Shown one piece after another: positions 21,157 through 30,298 of a DNA stretch of 49,892 nucleotides. Source of the DNA: Nemertoderma westbladi (lineage: Eukaryota > Xenacoelomorpha > Nemertodermatida > Nemertodermatidae). The notes beneath the pieces are model-generated. The model saw only the letters and a list, made by a program, of their open reading frames with translations. It made no database searches and was not told the DNA's origin. The position numbers were made by a program, and so were the translations under genes. The first letter of the stretch is position 1, and the number at the start of each line of letters is the position of its first letter. The stretch is taken from positions 1 through 49,892 of the forward strand of contig JAUCBJ010004123.1 of assembly GCA_032718475.1 (NCBI GenBank), written 5' to 3'.

Positions 21157-21344
21157 TGTAACGCCTCGTCGATAGCTAGATACGCGATGTCATAAAACAG
21201 TTCCTCGTAGGTGTTGTACTCAGCTTGGACCACCCGAACGGTAATCCTAAATCGTCCGACGTTCGTTCCTTGTACTTCAACTTCGACGTGCCAGATTCCT
21301 GGCTCAACTTGGATTATATCAATGGGTGTGATCGATACTTCCAT
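21153..21344 (-). CDS. Small 63-codon ORF ahead of BEL-B gag
   Basis: ATG at 21344 to TGA at 21153, in the leader about 210 bp inside the 5' LTR. The product is acidic with alternating hydrophobic residues (IWHVEVEVQG, RFRITVRVVQAE), suggesting a small beta-rich fold. Its stop overlaps the gag ATG as ATGA, which is suited to termination-reinitiation. It matches no family I recognise. The precise overlap argues that it is translated, but it could be a chance upstream ORF. Confidence 0.55.
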   Translation of the reverse strand: MEVSITPIDIIQVEPGIWHVEVEVQGTNVGRFRITVRVVQAEYNTYEELFYDIAYLAIDEALQ

Positions 21345-21505
21345 TCCCTGTTAACAACTCTCCAAATATGTGATCTGCCGACTACGAGTTGGTTAGATCG
21401 AGTTTGTTGATTAATTAAACCACGACTTCGTCTCAACTCAAATACCAGAGTTTCCTCGTAGTGGGTGCTGGCAAGCACGTAGAGAGTTTTTGAAGAGTAT
21501 TGAAG

Positions 21506-21523
21506 GATTCTCAACTTCCACCA
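21506..21523 (-). other. Tentative primer-binding site of BEL-B
   Basis: On the minus strand TGGTGGAAGTTGAGAATC starts with TGGTG, which could pair with a tRNA 3' end (CACCA). It lies about 31 bases inside the 5' LTR, further than is usual, so the call is weak. Confidence 0.25.
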
Positions 21524-21554
21524 GTTGAAGTTGACCGTAATTATTCTTAATTTT

Positions 21555-23116
21555 GTTGCCGTTATCCCAACACCAGGGGGGAAAAACGCCGATGCTGGAG
21601 ACGTGACTTTACAGACCACTGAGCCCCGGGCAGTCACCGGATATTGATTTTGGAGAAGGAATGATTTCTGAGAAAAAGCTGCATTAGTTGGATATACTCT
21701 TTAATGTAACTGAACTCTGTTGAACCTGATTAAGAATAATTTTGGGCTTCCCCAAATCAATATACACCAAATATTCACAATAATTATACACGATAATATA
21801 AATCCCTACGGTATATTATTTAATTACCCACTGTTCGCTCAGATTTTAGCCTACCTAATGTTCCCCAGATTTTTCCCTTGGTCCTAGTCTTAGTGCCGTA
21901 GTGTCGGTGTCGGTCGACCCTGTCGCATGTCCGTTCCACCCCTCACGAACCCCGAAGGGAACGATCATCGAGAACCAGCACGGCTTAGCTAAGGGTCGGT
22001 CCAGTCGGTGGACTCTGTCGCGTATCCGTACCGCCCCTCTCGAACCCCGAAGGGATCGGTCATCGAGAACCAGTACAGCTTGGCTAGGAGTCTGTCGTGT
22101 CGGTGGACCCGTTCGCATGTCCGTTCCACCCCTCACGAACCCCGAAGGGTTCGATCATCGAGAACCAGAACGGCTTGGCTAGGGGTCCGTCGGTTCATCG
22201 CAGAAACCCACCCACCTAGGCTTTCCGAGTCCCTTTCAGGCTCGTAGTCGCTTCGGCAGCCGAGAAACTGCTCCGAACAGTCGGTAGGCCAGTAGGGTCT
22301 AGTCCTTTGTCTTTCGACCCCGTCGCGTGTCCGTCCCACCCCTCACAAACCCCGAAGGGAACGATCATCGAGAACCAGTACGGCTTGGCTAAGGGGTCTG
22401 TCGTCGGTTCCCGTCGCAGATCCCCGGTACAAGCAGTCAGCGTTCCGAGTTCTTTTCAGTCTCGTAATAGCTGCCGTTGACCAGAGACCGCTAAGGGCAG
22501 TCCTCGTCAAACCCGTCCTGTGGCCAGCCCTTTCGCATGTCCGTCCCACCCCTCGCGAACCCCGAAGGGATCAGTCATCGAGAACCAGTACAGCTTAGCT
22601 CAGGGGGCAGTCGTTAGTCGGCCACCCGTTCGCGTGTCCGTTCCACCCCTCACGAACCCCGAAGGGTTCAATCATCGAGAACCAGAACGGCTTGGCTACT
22701 AAGGGGCTGTCGTTTCCCGTCGCAAATCCCTGACACAAGCAGTCAGCGTTCCGAGTTCTTTTCAGTCTCGTAATAGCTGCTGTTGGCCAGGGACCGCTAA
22801 GGGCAGTCCTTGTCCTTTAGGCCTGGCGCATTACCAAATCCACCCCTACAGGCAGCAGGAAGTTGGCCAGGGCCTAATAGTACTCAGGCTAACCTGAATA
22901 CTGCTTGAATTTTCCATCCCCCCCTGGCCCTTATAACTATGAAATTATTCCCGTACCCTTTAAGTTGCCCCAAAGTTCGCCCATAAATCGCCCCCAGTTT
23001 ATAGAATGTGCCCAAAACCCATGGTCCCGCACCCAGTAGTAATATCGGAATAATCAATTTTAATAAAATACAAAAATATTCAACTCGCGTTATGGAAAGT
23101 TGAAATACCGCGAACA
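21555..23116 (-). repeat. 5' LTR of BEL-B
   Basis: Direct repeat of 8734-10315, under 1% different by eye apart from a 20-bp deletion. Most differences are G/A or C/T changes, several at CpG. For a minus-strand element this copy holds the promoter. It contains the same six hairpin-type repeats and three copies of the roughly 30-bp GTTCCGAGT-type motif. It ends GCGAACA and is followed by ACAAT. Confidence 0.93.
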
Positions 23117-23879
23117 ACAATCTTCTTTAAAATAAAATCTAAAACATATTTTATAAATAAATCTATCATCTGTTTTTATAAATCTATTATTTTCTTTTAT
23201 TAAACTATCAACCATCTTTTATAAAACTAGAATCTAAGCAACATATTAAACTTAAAAATCTACTGTATTATCTACTTTGATAAAACTATTATCTACTTTT
23301 ATAAACTAGAAACTATTATTAGGGGTATAGGTTATAGTGAGGTAATAATATGTTTTTCAAAATCAAAAAGCAATCTTTAAAATTGATAATATAATCTTTT
23401 ACCTGGCAAAAACATGTAAAGTATAATATACTTTTGACAAAATAGTGTATAAACAAACAATGCACTATCAGTTGTTGGTGATATTATCTTGGTTTGCGAT
23501 GGTTAATTAAAGATTTAGCACATTAATGAACATAAATTGATGAGAATCCAATGTGTATCCAAATCTAGTGGTCAATGATTTCGTTCTAGGCTTATTTGTA
23601 AAAAATCGTTGTTTATTTAGTGGGGGAGGAACAAATTTAAAAAATGCGTTGTAATTTACCATTGAATGATTAATTTCCTTGTGGACTAGTTAAACTCACA
23701 ATTTATTAACAATGCACATACTGGCTGCTGCTACTTACTTGCAAAACATACTTAGGTATACAGAGAACAATCTTGAATGGAGTGGAACAATTTTCTTATG
23801 GTCAGGAATTTGAACTGTCTGCTGATCTGACTTCAGATCAGACTGAAAGTCAGGTGAAGTACTTCGGAAACGTAAGGGG
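23117..23879. other. AT-rich intron sequence
   Basis: No gene seen. The first 200 bp have loose recurrences of ATCTATTATTTTTATAAA-like sequence. The stretch separates BEL-B from the nested LINEs. Confidence 0.5.
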
Positions 23880-24214
23880 AAAGCATACTACTACTACTAC
23901 TACAGTAGAAATGAGATCCTTCCAGGCTTCCCGATTCTCCATAGTTGTCGCAATTTCGTTTCTCCCAAGTTCAGTATCCCTTTCAAGTTGATCTATATAT
24001 GTTATGGCCGGTCTTCCACGACTACGCTTTCCATGAGTTGGTTGCCAGAGAAGTAGATCTGGTATGACCTCGTCTTTACTTCGCCAGCAGTGCCCACTGA
24101 ATCGTAATCTGCGTTCACGGAGGGTGGTTGATACAGGTGGTATTGTTCCATAAAGCTCGGCGTTTGTCATGTGTTGTCTCCAGCTGATGTTTAGGGCTGC
24201 CCTTAGTTACTACT
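23880..24214 (-). pseudogene. LINE-2 3' end (RTE-like C-terminus)
   Basis: The minus strand encodes LRAALNISWRQHMTNAELYG, then LRERRLRFSGHCWRSKDE and LLWQPTHGKRSRGRP, the typical C-terminal tail of RTE-like (CFDP2-related) LINE proteins. It ends with a (GTA)n-type microsatellite at about 23886-23903, the expected simple-repeat tail. The missing upstream part resumes at 27148 on the far side of LINE-1, so this is the 3' piece of an interrupted element. Confidence 0.75.
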
Positions 24215-27147
24215 ACTAGGATCGGCATGCTGCATTGCAGCTGCATTTTTAAGAATGCTGTGCCGGCTTGTCAACCAAATTGCACCGCCACAACTCCCTA
24301 TCACCCATGACATTTGCTAGATCATCCGCATCTTTAAGGCCAGTGTCCTTTAAGATGCGTCTCAAGAAAGTCATGGGCTGTCCACCATGCTTATTCACTC
24401 CATGAGGCTGCCAAAGTACAAGATTATGCACTGGCTGGTCCTCACGGCGAAAGCAATGTCCTGCAAAGCGGAGGCGATTTTGTTCTAGTGTCAAGCTTGG
24501 GGGAACCAATGAGACACCTCCAATGTTATATAGTGTCTGGTTGGAGATGTGTGCATTGTACTTGACACAATGAACCCGGCGTAGGATTCTTGTGAATGTG
24601 CCATCCAGAGATTTGGTGTCCTCAGCAGTTAGAGCCCAGCATGGGCTCCCGTAGAGGAGTACTGGAACTACTGCTGCTCTTAATAATCGGACCTTAAGTT
24701 TCCGATTAATTCTCGGTGACTTCCAAATCCTGGAAAGCCTATTCAAGGCTGCCCATGCCTTTCCCTTACGTATTCGAAGGTCCTCACCTGACTTCCGGAT
24801 CCATGATCCCAGGTAACAGAAGTCGCCCACATGCTCAAGCATACCATCCTTTGAGCTTATGCTCATCCGATCAGAGACTTGCTGAGTACTTTCAAAGTTA
24901 ACTGTCAGAATTTTGGTCTTTCTGGAGTTAATAAAAAGACCAACACTAGAAGCAGCATGTTCTAATGAGCTGAGGAGCCGTTGGGCTCCCTCTAATGATT
25001 CTGAGAGTACTCCTAAGTCATCAGCAAAGTCTAGATCAGTTAGGTACTTGGCAGGATTTCCTCGACTTCTGGAGCCAGTAGGTGGAGTTATCATCACCCC
25101 ATCATCATTATAATGATCTAAGGACATGCGTAGAACATAGTCAACCACAATAATGAACAAGAATGGTGCAAGTGTGTCTCCTTGGAGGACGCCCCATAAC
25201 ACTTCAAATGGTTCTGTGTCACCGTCAACAGTAGACACAAATGTTGTCGAACCATCGTATACTGATCTGATTGCTGCAATAATTACATCAGGAATCCCAT
25301 ATAATGAAAGTATGCTGAACATACGTGAGCGAGAGACTGAATCGAAGGCCTTGAAGAAGTCAACAAAGATAACAGCCAGATGCCTGTCTTTCTTTTTTGA
25401 TAACTCTTCAATTATCCTTCGTAGTGCCAAAATGGGCTCCATGGTCCCACGACCTTTACGGAACCTATTCTGATTTCCACGGAGCAGTCTCTCAATGGGA
25501 TCCCTGATGCGATTTAATAGAATCCTATTGTATAGCTTTGCAGCAATCGAGATCAATGAGATTCCCCGAAAAGAACCATAGAGTGTTAGGTTGCCCTTCT
25601 TGGGAACTGGCACCAACTTATTTGTTTTCATTTCTTGTGGGACTCTTGTTGTTCGGTACATGTCTACTATGATGGGATAGATGAGCTTTAAACACTCAGG
25701 TATTTTAAAGACCTCAGGGGGAACACCATCTACTCCACTGGCACGATTGGTCTTAATGCTCTTTGCAGCAGCCTTCACTTCTGCAAAGGAGATATCGCCA
25801 ATGGGAATATCTGGGAGTACAGACTCAGACACTTTTACTTCTATAAAGTTATCAGGCAATACCTTGTCATTATTGAGGAGCTTTTCAAAGTGGGCTTTCC
25901 AACCATTGAGGCGATCGGCTGGTGATTCAGCCTTAACCTTGGTGGTTGGTTGGCTTTTCCGCCCAGTAAGCAGATTGATCGATTTCCATGCCTGGGATGA
26001 TTGCCTGCTGTCGTCAGCATCATTGATGGCATCAACCTGTTGGTTTATTAGCTCCTGTAGATTAGCAGAGTTCTTGGCCGCTGTAGTCTGTTTGAGTCGG
26101 GACTCTTTCTGCGCCTTATGAAGGTCATTTCGGCACTTCTGAATTTTGTTGTCAGTCCAGGGGGCCCTTTTCCTGTTTCGAGGGTATGCAGGAACTGTTT
26201 CTGCAGCTGCTAACTTAACTGCTTCTGTAAAGGCAGTATAGCCCTCACAGTGATCTGCCGCCTCAGAGGCAAGAGCCTCATACCTGTTGCTCAGCTGTAG
26301 TGTGAAGCTGGATCTCACACTTGGCTGTTGCAACAGAGCCAAGTCAAGCAAGCCAAGCAACCAGTCATGCCGCGGCAAGGCAGATTTCGTTGTTCTGCTA
26401 GCACGCAGACTAAGTCTTACCTTGGCCACAATAAGGCGGTGATCACTGGAGAAGGGTCGAAGTGTAAATGCATCACAGTCTTGTATAGAGCTCCTGTATT
26501 TCCTACGAAACAGAATATGGTCTATCTGCGACTTGTGACCACTGGGTCTACTATGAGTCCATAGCTTTCCAGTTCGCTTCTTGAACTGGGTTCCAGCCGA
26601 AAGCAATCCATTTCCAGAGATAAAATCCTGAAGATGGACAGAATTTCGGTTAACACTATTGCTATAGACCCAGGGCGATGTAGGTGATTGATGCAGACTT
26701 GCATTAAAGTCTCCCAGGAATGTTAAGAATGCATGCTGATCCACTCCATCAGTAGCTGCTTGTAGATTGTGGTAGAAATTTTCCACCTCCTCTACAGGGG
26801 CAACACTAGTTGGAGAGTAGCACACAATCAGAACCACCTTAGGAAACTTTTTAGCCAGTCTTCCAGAACATGAGAAGTGGCAACGGATGATGCGGTTAGA
26901 GATTTGGTCTATTTTGTCCAATGCTGCATGTGCAGTTGGATTCATCAATAGACCAATTCCACCATTGCCACTATCATCTGCTGACGCGAGGGCGAGTCGC
27001 CAACCGCCCCCCATGTCCTTAATCAGAACCTCATCAGTCTGTCCAGTCTGCATTCGGTGCTCTTGAACACCCACTGCGCTAAGAGAAAGCTTATCTGCCA
27101 AGGCAGTCAGCTCACCTTGTCGCATTGGGGACCCGAGTGTTAGGGTG
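24215..27147 (-). mobile_element. LINE-1: RTE-like non-LTR retrotransposon inserted into LINE-2
   Basis: The element consists of one long minus-strand ORF, a short 3' UTR and a (TAG)n-like tail at about 24208-24217. It sits between two parts of LINE-2, so it is the younger insertion. The 5' end at about 27147 seems to lack the protein's first residues. Fragments of the same family lie at 28886-29272, 41261-41552 and 47815-49892. Confidence 0.85.
24249..27125 (-). CDS. LINE-1 endonuclease-reverse transcriptase, 958 codons, apparently intact frame
   Basis: The protein nicks chromosomal DNA and primes reverse transcription at the nick. The N-terminal 240 residues are an exonuclease/endonuclease/phosphatase domain with VGVQEHRM (catalytic Glu about residue 22), LGDFNAS (138), IDHIL (201) and SSDHR (227). 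RT follows, with RASGVDGVPPEVFK, NRFRKGRGT, IFVDFFKAFDSV (587-597) and LDFADDLGVL (FADD about 700-703). After RT come YLGSWIRKSG, LLYGSPCWALT, and a C-terminal LRFAGHCFRRED plus LWQPHG. Domain order and motifs fit the RTE-like group. The frame has no stop, but the start is probably a few codons short of the original, because upstream codons read into the junction. Confidence 0.9.
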   Translation of the reverse strand: MRQGELTALADKLSLSAVGVQEHRMQTGQTDEVLIKDMGGGWRLALASADDSGNGGIGLLMNPTAHAALDKIDQISNRIIRCHFSCSGRLAKKFPKVVLIVCYSPTSVAPVEEVENFYHNLQAATDGVDQHAFLTFLGDFNASLHQSPTSPWVYSNSVNRNSVHLQDFISGNGLLSAGTQFKKRTGKLWTHSRPSGHKSQIDHILFRRKYRSSIQDCDAFTLRPFSSDHRLIVAKVRLSLRASRTTKSALPRHDWLLGLLDLALLQQPSVRSSFTLQLSNRYEALASEAADHCEGYTAFTEAVKLAAAETVPAYPRNRKRAPWTDNKIQKCRNDLHKAQKESRLKQTTAAKNSANLQELINQQVDAINDADDSRQSSQAWKSINLLTGRKSQPTTKVKAESPADRLNGWKAHFEKLLNNDKVLPDNFIEVKVSESVLPDIPIGDISFAEVKAAAKSIKTNRASGVDGVPPEVFKIPECLKLIYPIIVDMYRTTRVPQEMKTNKLVPVPKKGNLTLYGSFRGISLISIAAKLYNRILLNRIRDPIERLLRGNQNRFRKGRGTMEPILALRRIIEELSKKKDRHLAVIFVDFFKAFDSVSRSRMFSILSLYGIPDVIIAAIRSVYDGSTTFVSTVDGDTEPFEVLWGVLQGDTLAPFLFIIVVDYVLRMSLDHYNDDGVMITPPTGSRSRGNPAKYLTDLDFADDLGVLSESLEGAQRLLSSLEHAASSVGLFINSRKTKILTVNFESTQQVSDRMSISSKDGMLEHVGDFCYLGSWIRKSGEDLRIRKGKAWAALNRLSRIWKSPRINRKLKVRLLRAAVVPVLLYGSPCWALTAEDTKSLDGTFTRILRRVHCVKYNAHISNQTLYNIGGVSLVPPSLTLEQNRLRFAGHCFRREDQPVHNLVLWQPHGVNKHGGQPMTFLRRILKDTGLKDADDLANVMGDRELWRCNLVDKPAQHS

Positions 27148-28295
27148 TTTACTGATGGTATCCATTTTTGATAGAGCTATCCAAGCCTTTGCTTTCCTAA
27201 CTTCTATGTCCCTTTTGCTACTCTATATCCATGATCCAAGGTACTGGAAGTCGTCGACCTTCCCTAGTTGATTATTATCAATGGTTGTCAAGTTTCCATC
27301 AACATTAAAGGTCATGAATTCGGTCTTTGTAGCATTTATATGCAATCCAACCTCCTTAGCAGCCCTCTCGACTTTATTTAGTAGAAGCTGTGCATCTGCT
27401 AGCGTATTAGAGAGCAGGGCGATGTCATCCGCAAAGTCGGTGTCTGTGACTGTAGTTACCGGATATCTACTACCATTGCGTTCTTGAATTGTGAATCCCA
27501 GATGTTCACCCTTTGTGGCCGTCCTCATTGCGTAATCCAGCACAATTACAAATAGTAATGGTGCTAATATGTCACCGTGCAGTACGCCAGCCAGGATTAA
27601 GAAAAACTCAGTTTCACCATCTGGTGAGAGTACCTGCTCTTTTGTGACACAATATAACAATCCAATGCCTGCAACAATCACTTCTGGTATTCCATAAGCT
27701 CTTAGGATTTCAAGCATTTTACCTCTATGGATGGAGTCGAATGCCTTCTTGAAGTCTACAAAAGTCATGACTGCGGAGAGATTCTTTGACTTAATTCCTT
27801 CAATCAGTCTCCGTAGTGCAATAATCTGAGCTATTGTTGATCTACTTTGTCAAAATCCGTTTTAGCTCTTACGCAGTAGTTTCTCTATGTGAGGCCTAAT
27901 CCTATATAGAATCATTTTATTGTATATTTGGGCAGCTACCACAAGCAGACAGATCCCACGATAGTTTGTTGGTATGCCGAGGTCTCCTTTCTTGGGGAGA
28001 GGCTTTAGTTGACCTTTAGTCCAAATTGGTGGTGGCTTTTCCCCTTTTAACATCCGGTTGCAAACATTCAATAATGGTCTGTTTCGCACTCCGGTTTTCC
28101 ATACCTCCGCTGGGATTTCATCTAATCCACTCGCTTTATTATTGGACATGCTTTTAATGCTTCTTTGGAGTTCGGCAGGTGTGAAGTCCACTGTTTCTAT
28201 AGGTAGTGTCTTGTCATATATTTTCCTTGTAGGGCTGACCTTGATGTTTGGTGGCTGCCCAAGCAAGTTGCTGAAGGGGAAGGTGTTAACGGATC
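27148..28295 (-). pseudogene. LINE-2: RTE-like reverse transcriptase, 5' part, broken
   Basis: Two frames cover RT. The upstream one (28266-27862) has MSNNKASGLDEIPAEVWK, PLPKKGDLG and NYRGICLL. The downstream one (27768-27223) has FVDFKKAFDSIHRGK, GDILAPLLF and DTDFADDIALLSNT. A stop and shift separate them near 27845, and another shift follows YLGSWI near 27230. The rest of the protein is interrupted by LINE-1 and continues at 24214, with about 60 residues missing at the break. The endonuclease is absent, so this copy was 5'-truncated. It is a different family from LINE-1. Confidence 0.85.
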
Positions 28296-28885
28296 CAGGT
28301 CGTCCCGTCCGCTATCACTTCGTCCCATCCAAATTACCACTCAATATATGAGTGCCAATATGACTCCCATTAAAGAGCCACTCCAATAATAGTAACACGT
28401 GGTACCAAAAAACCAATTTAGCGATACCCATACTGGCTGTTAACCCACAGGGTGTACTGTAGGGATCGCATTATTATTATAAGGTGCTAACATTATTGCC
28501 TTGCCAATTACTCATCCTTAGAGGTTCCATTGACAAGCCACAAACCAAAACCAGCTGACACATATCTGATATAATCCTATGTGGCTACTGTACTAACCTC
28601 AGATGCACACCTTAGCATATCAAGGTGCAGTACACATTTACGCCTGATAGTGTTGTATCGGTAGGTAGCCAGCAGACATTCAATACGGACCGAACTCAAA
28701 TATTTATTACCAGTCAGTCATTAAGCTCCCGTTAACCTCCAAGGACGAGTAACCAGCACCACTACAGTTCGTTGTGCAGTTACTAACGGCCATTATTACA
28801 ATTAATCACCTACAAACTATTATCTGCTCCTTTTCTTATAACTCTGGTTACCTCCGCATACCTCAAAGCAGCAAAGCACCAACCT
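28296..28885. other. Stretch without recognisable gene
   Basis: No coding frame or known repeat was recognised. A short GTCCCGTCC..CGTCCCATCC near-repeat occurs at about 28302-28330. It probably holds old transposon or intron sequence. Confidence 0.4.
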
Positions 28886-29272
28886 CAAGTGTGTCTCGGA
28901 GGCCCGTTTCGGACTGCACCCCGATCCGGGCACAGAAGGCATGGGCAGCGTTAAATACTCTGTCCAAGATTTGGAAGTCTCATAGATCTACGCCGGGTTC
29001 ATTGTTTCAAGTACAATGCACACATCTCCAATCGGACTCTATACAACATTGGAGGTGTTCCATTAATCTCCCCTAGCTTGACACTTGGACGGAACCGCCT
29101 CAGCTTTGCAGGACATTGCTTTCGCCGTGACGACCAGCAAGTTCATAATCTAGTGGTTTGGCGCCATCATGGAGCGAATAAGCATGGTGGACAGCCCATG
29201 ACTTTCTTGAGTCGCATCTTAGAGGACACTGGCCTTGAAGGGTGGATAATCTAGCAAATTTAATGGGTGTGT
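28886..29272 (+). pseudogene. LINE-1 C-terminal fragment, degraded
   Basis: Plus-strand sequence matches the LINE-1 ORF from the KAWAALN.L..IWKS region to LANLMG, with internal deletions (for example the LLYG..CWALT segment is missing) and stops. It ends exactly where the BEL-A2 LTR starts (TGTTCGCGC at 29273). Confidence 0.8.
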
Positions 29273-30298
29273 TCGCGCTTTTAGACCTTTAGCAGTTTAA
29301 CCTGCCAATTTTAGTTGTCCTCTTGTTTATAAATCGACTTTAGCCTTTATCAATTACCTAGTGTACTGAAGTTACATCAGCCGAAGCCAGTCCGTGCGCG
29401 GCGTATGACCCACGGTGTGGGAGACTGGATTCGGATTCCTTGGGAAGTATTGCAGTGTAGACCTACTGTATTATTCGATTGATCGCTACTATATAATCTC
29501 TGACAACTATATTTACTTTCGGGGAAATATTAACAGTTCCTTTAGGACGTGGCGCTTTAAGTATAAAAACAGAGTTATGACTTATACTAATCACAACTAG
29601 ATGGCCACAGAGTTTCGTAAATAGCGCATTATTTAGGAGATGCTTTATTAACCTTCACACTACCTCACACGACTTCACACTACTTCACACTACTTTACAC
29701 TAGTTCGCACTACTCTGCCGACCGTCACTGAATTTGATCATATATAAGGAGGATTGCAACTGACACACGTAGGGATTATGAAATAGCATTTAATTCACAC
29801 AAAACCACTATAATTTAAGTCGCAGTTGCTACCGGTAGACTCTATTCCTCTTACCTCAGTAATCAAGAAGATTGGGGGTTTATGATTATTTATAGGTATT
29901 CTCCAAATATAACATCAATATCCATTAATATAACAACAATTAATACTATAAACAGAAGTAAAATAATGCGGTGAACAGTCAGTATTGTGTTATCAGGAAA
30001 ATAGTAAATGAATTGAGTATGAAATAAGTAGGATATGAGATGTGATTCAGTGATTCCGTTAATAGTTTTACGTTCTTATAACCAAGGCCATCTGATGTTT
30101 CCTAGGCCAAAGTCTGAAACTTCCGCACAGAAGCACAGAAATTCTGAGTTGTTCTGATTCTCAGAAAATAGTAAACAAAGACCGTAATGCATTGCGCGAG
30201 TTTCCATAGGATTCTGTTAGCCATAAAGTGAAAATTGCTCTGATTGGCTGAATAAGACAGAACAAAGAACTTCCACGTCCACAAAGAATCAGCTGACA
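29273..30298 (-). repeat. 3' LTR of BEL-A2
   Basis: About 1026 bp, TGTTCGCGC to CAGCTGACA on the plus strand (TG..CA ends), collinear with 5056-6034. The accessory ORF on its right ends about ten bases inside it (TGA at 30289-30291), as 3'-terminal genes of LTR elements often do. Left of it lies a LINE-1 fragment. Confidence 0.75.

Larger units (their letters stand above)
8734..23116 (-). mobile_element. BEL-B: complete 14.4 kb BEL/Pao LTR retrotransposon with accessory ORFs
   Basis: Two nearly identical direct repeats, 8734-10315 (1582 bp) and 21555-23116 (1562 bp), begin TGTTGCC and end GCGAACA on the plus strand. They bound a minus-strand interior. In transcription order this carries a 63-codon ORF, gag, protease, RT, RNase H, integrase, a non-coding stretch with repeats, then two accessory ORFs and a G-rich polypurine tract. 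By eye the LTRs differ at about 14 sites plus one 20-bp indel, under 1%, so insertion is recent. The flanking 5-mers are ATAAT and ACAAT, an imperfect target duplication. It lies in the large intron of the channel gene, opposite to the direction of host transcription. Size and the ORFs after integrase are unusual for BEL/Pao. Confidence 0.92.
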
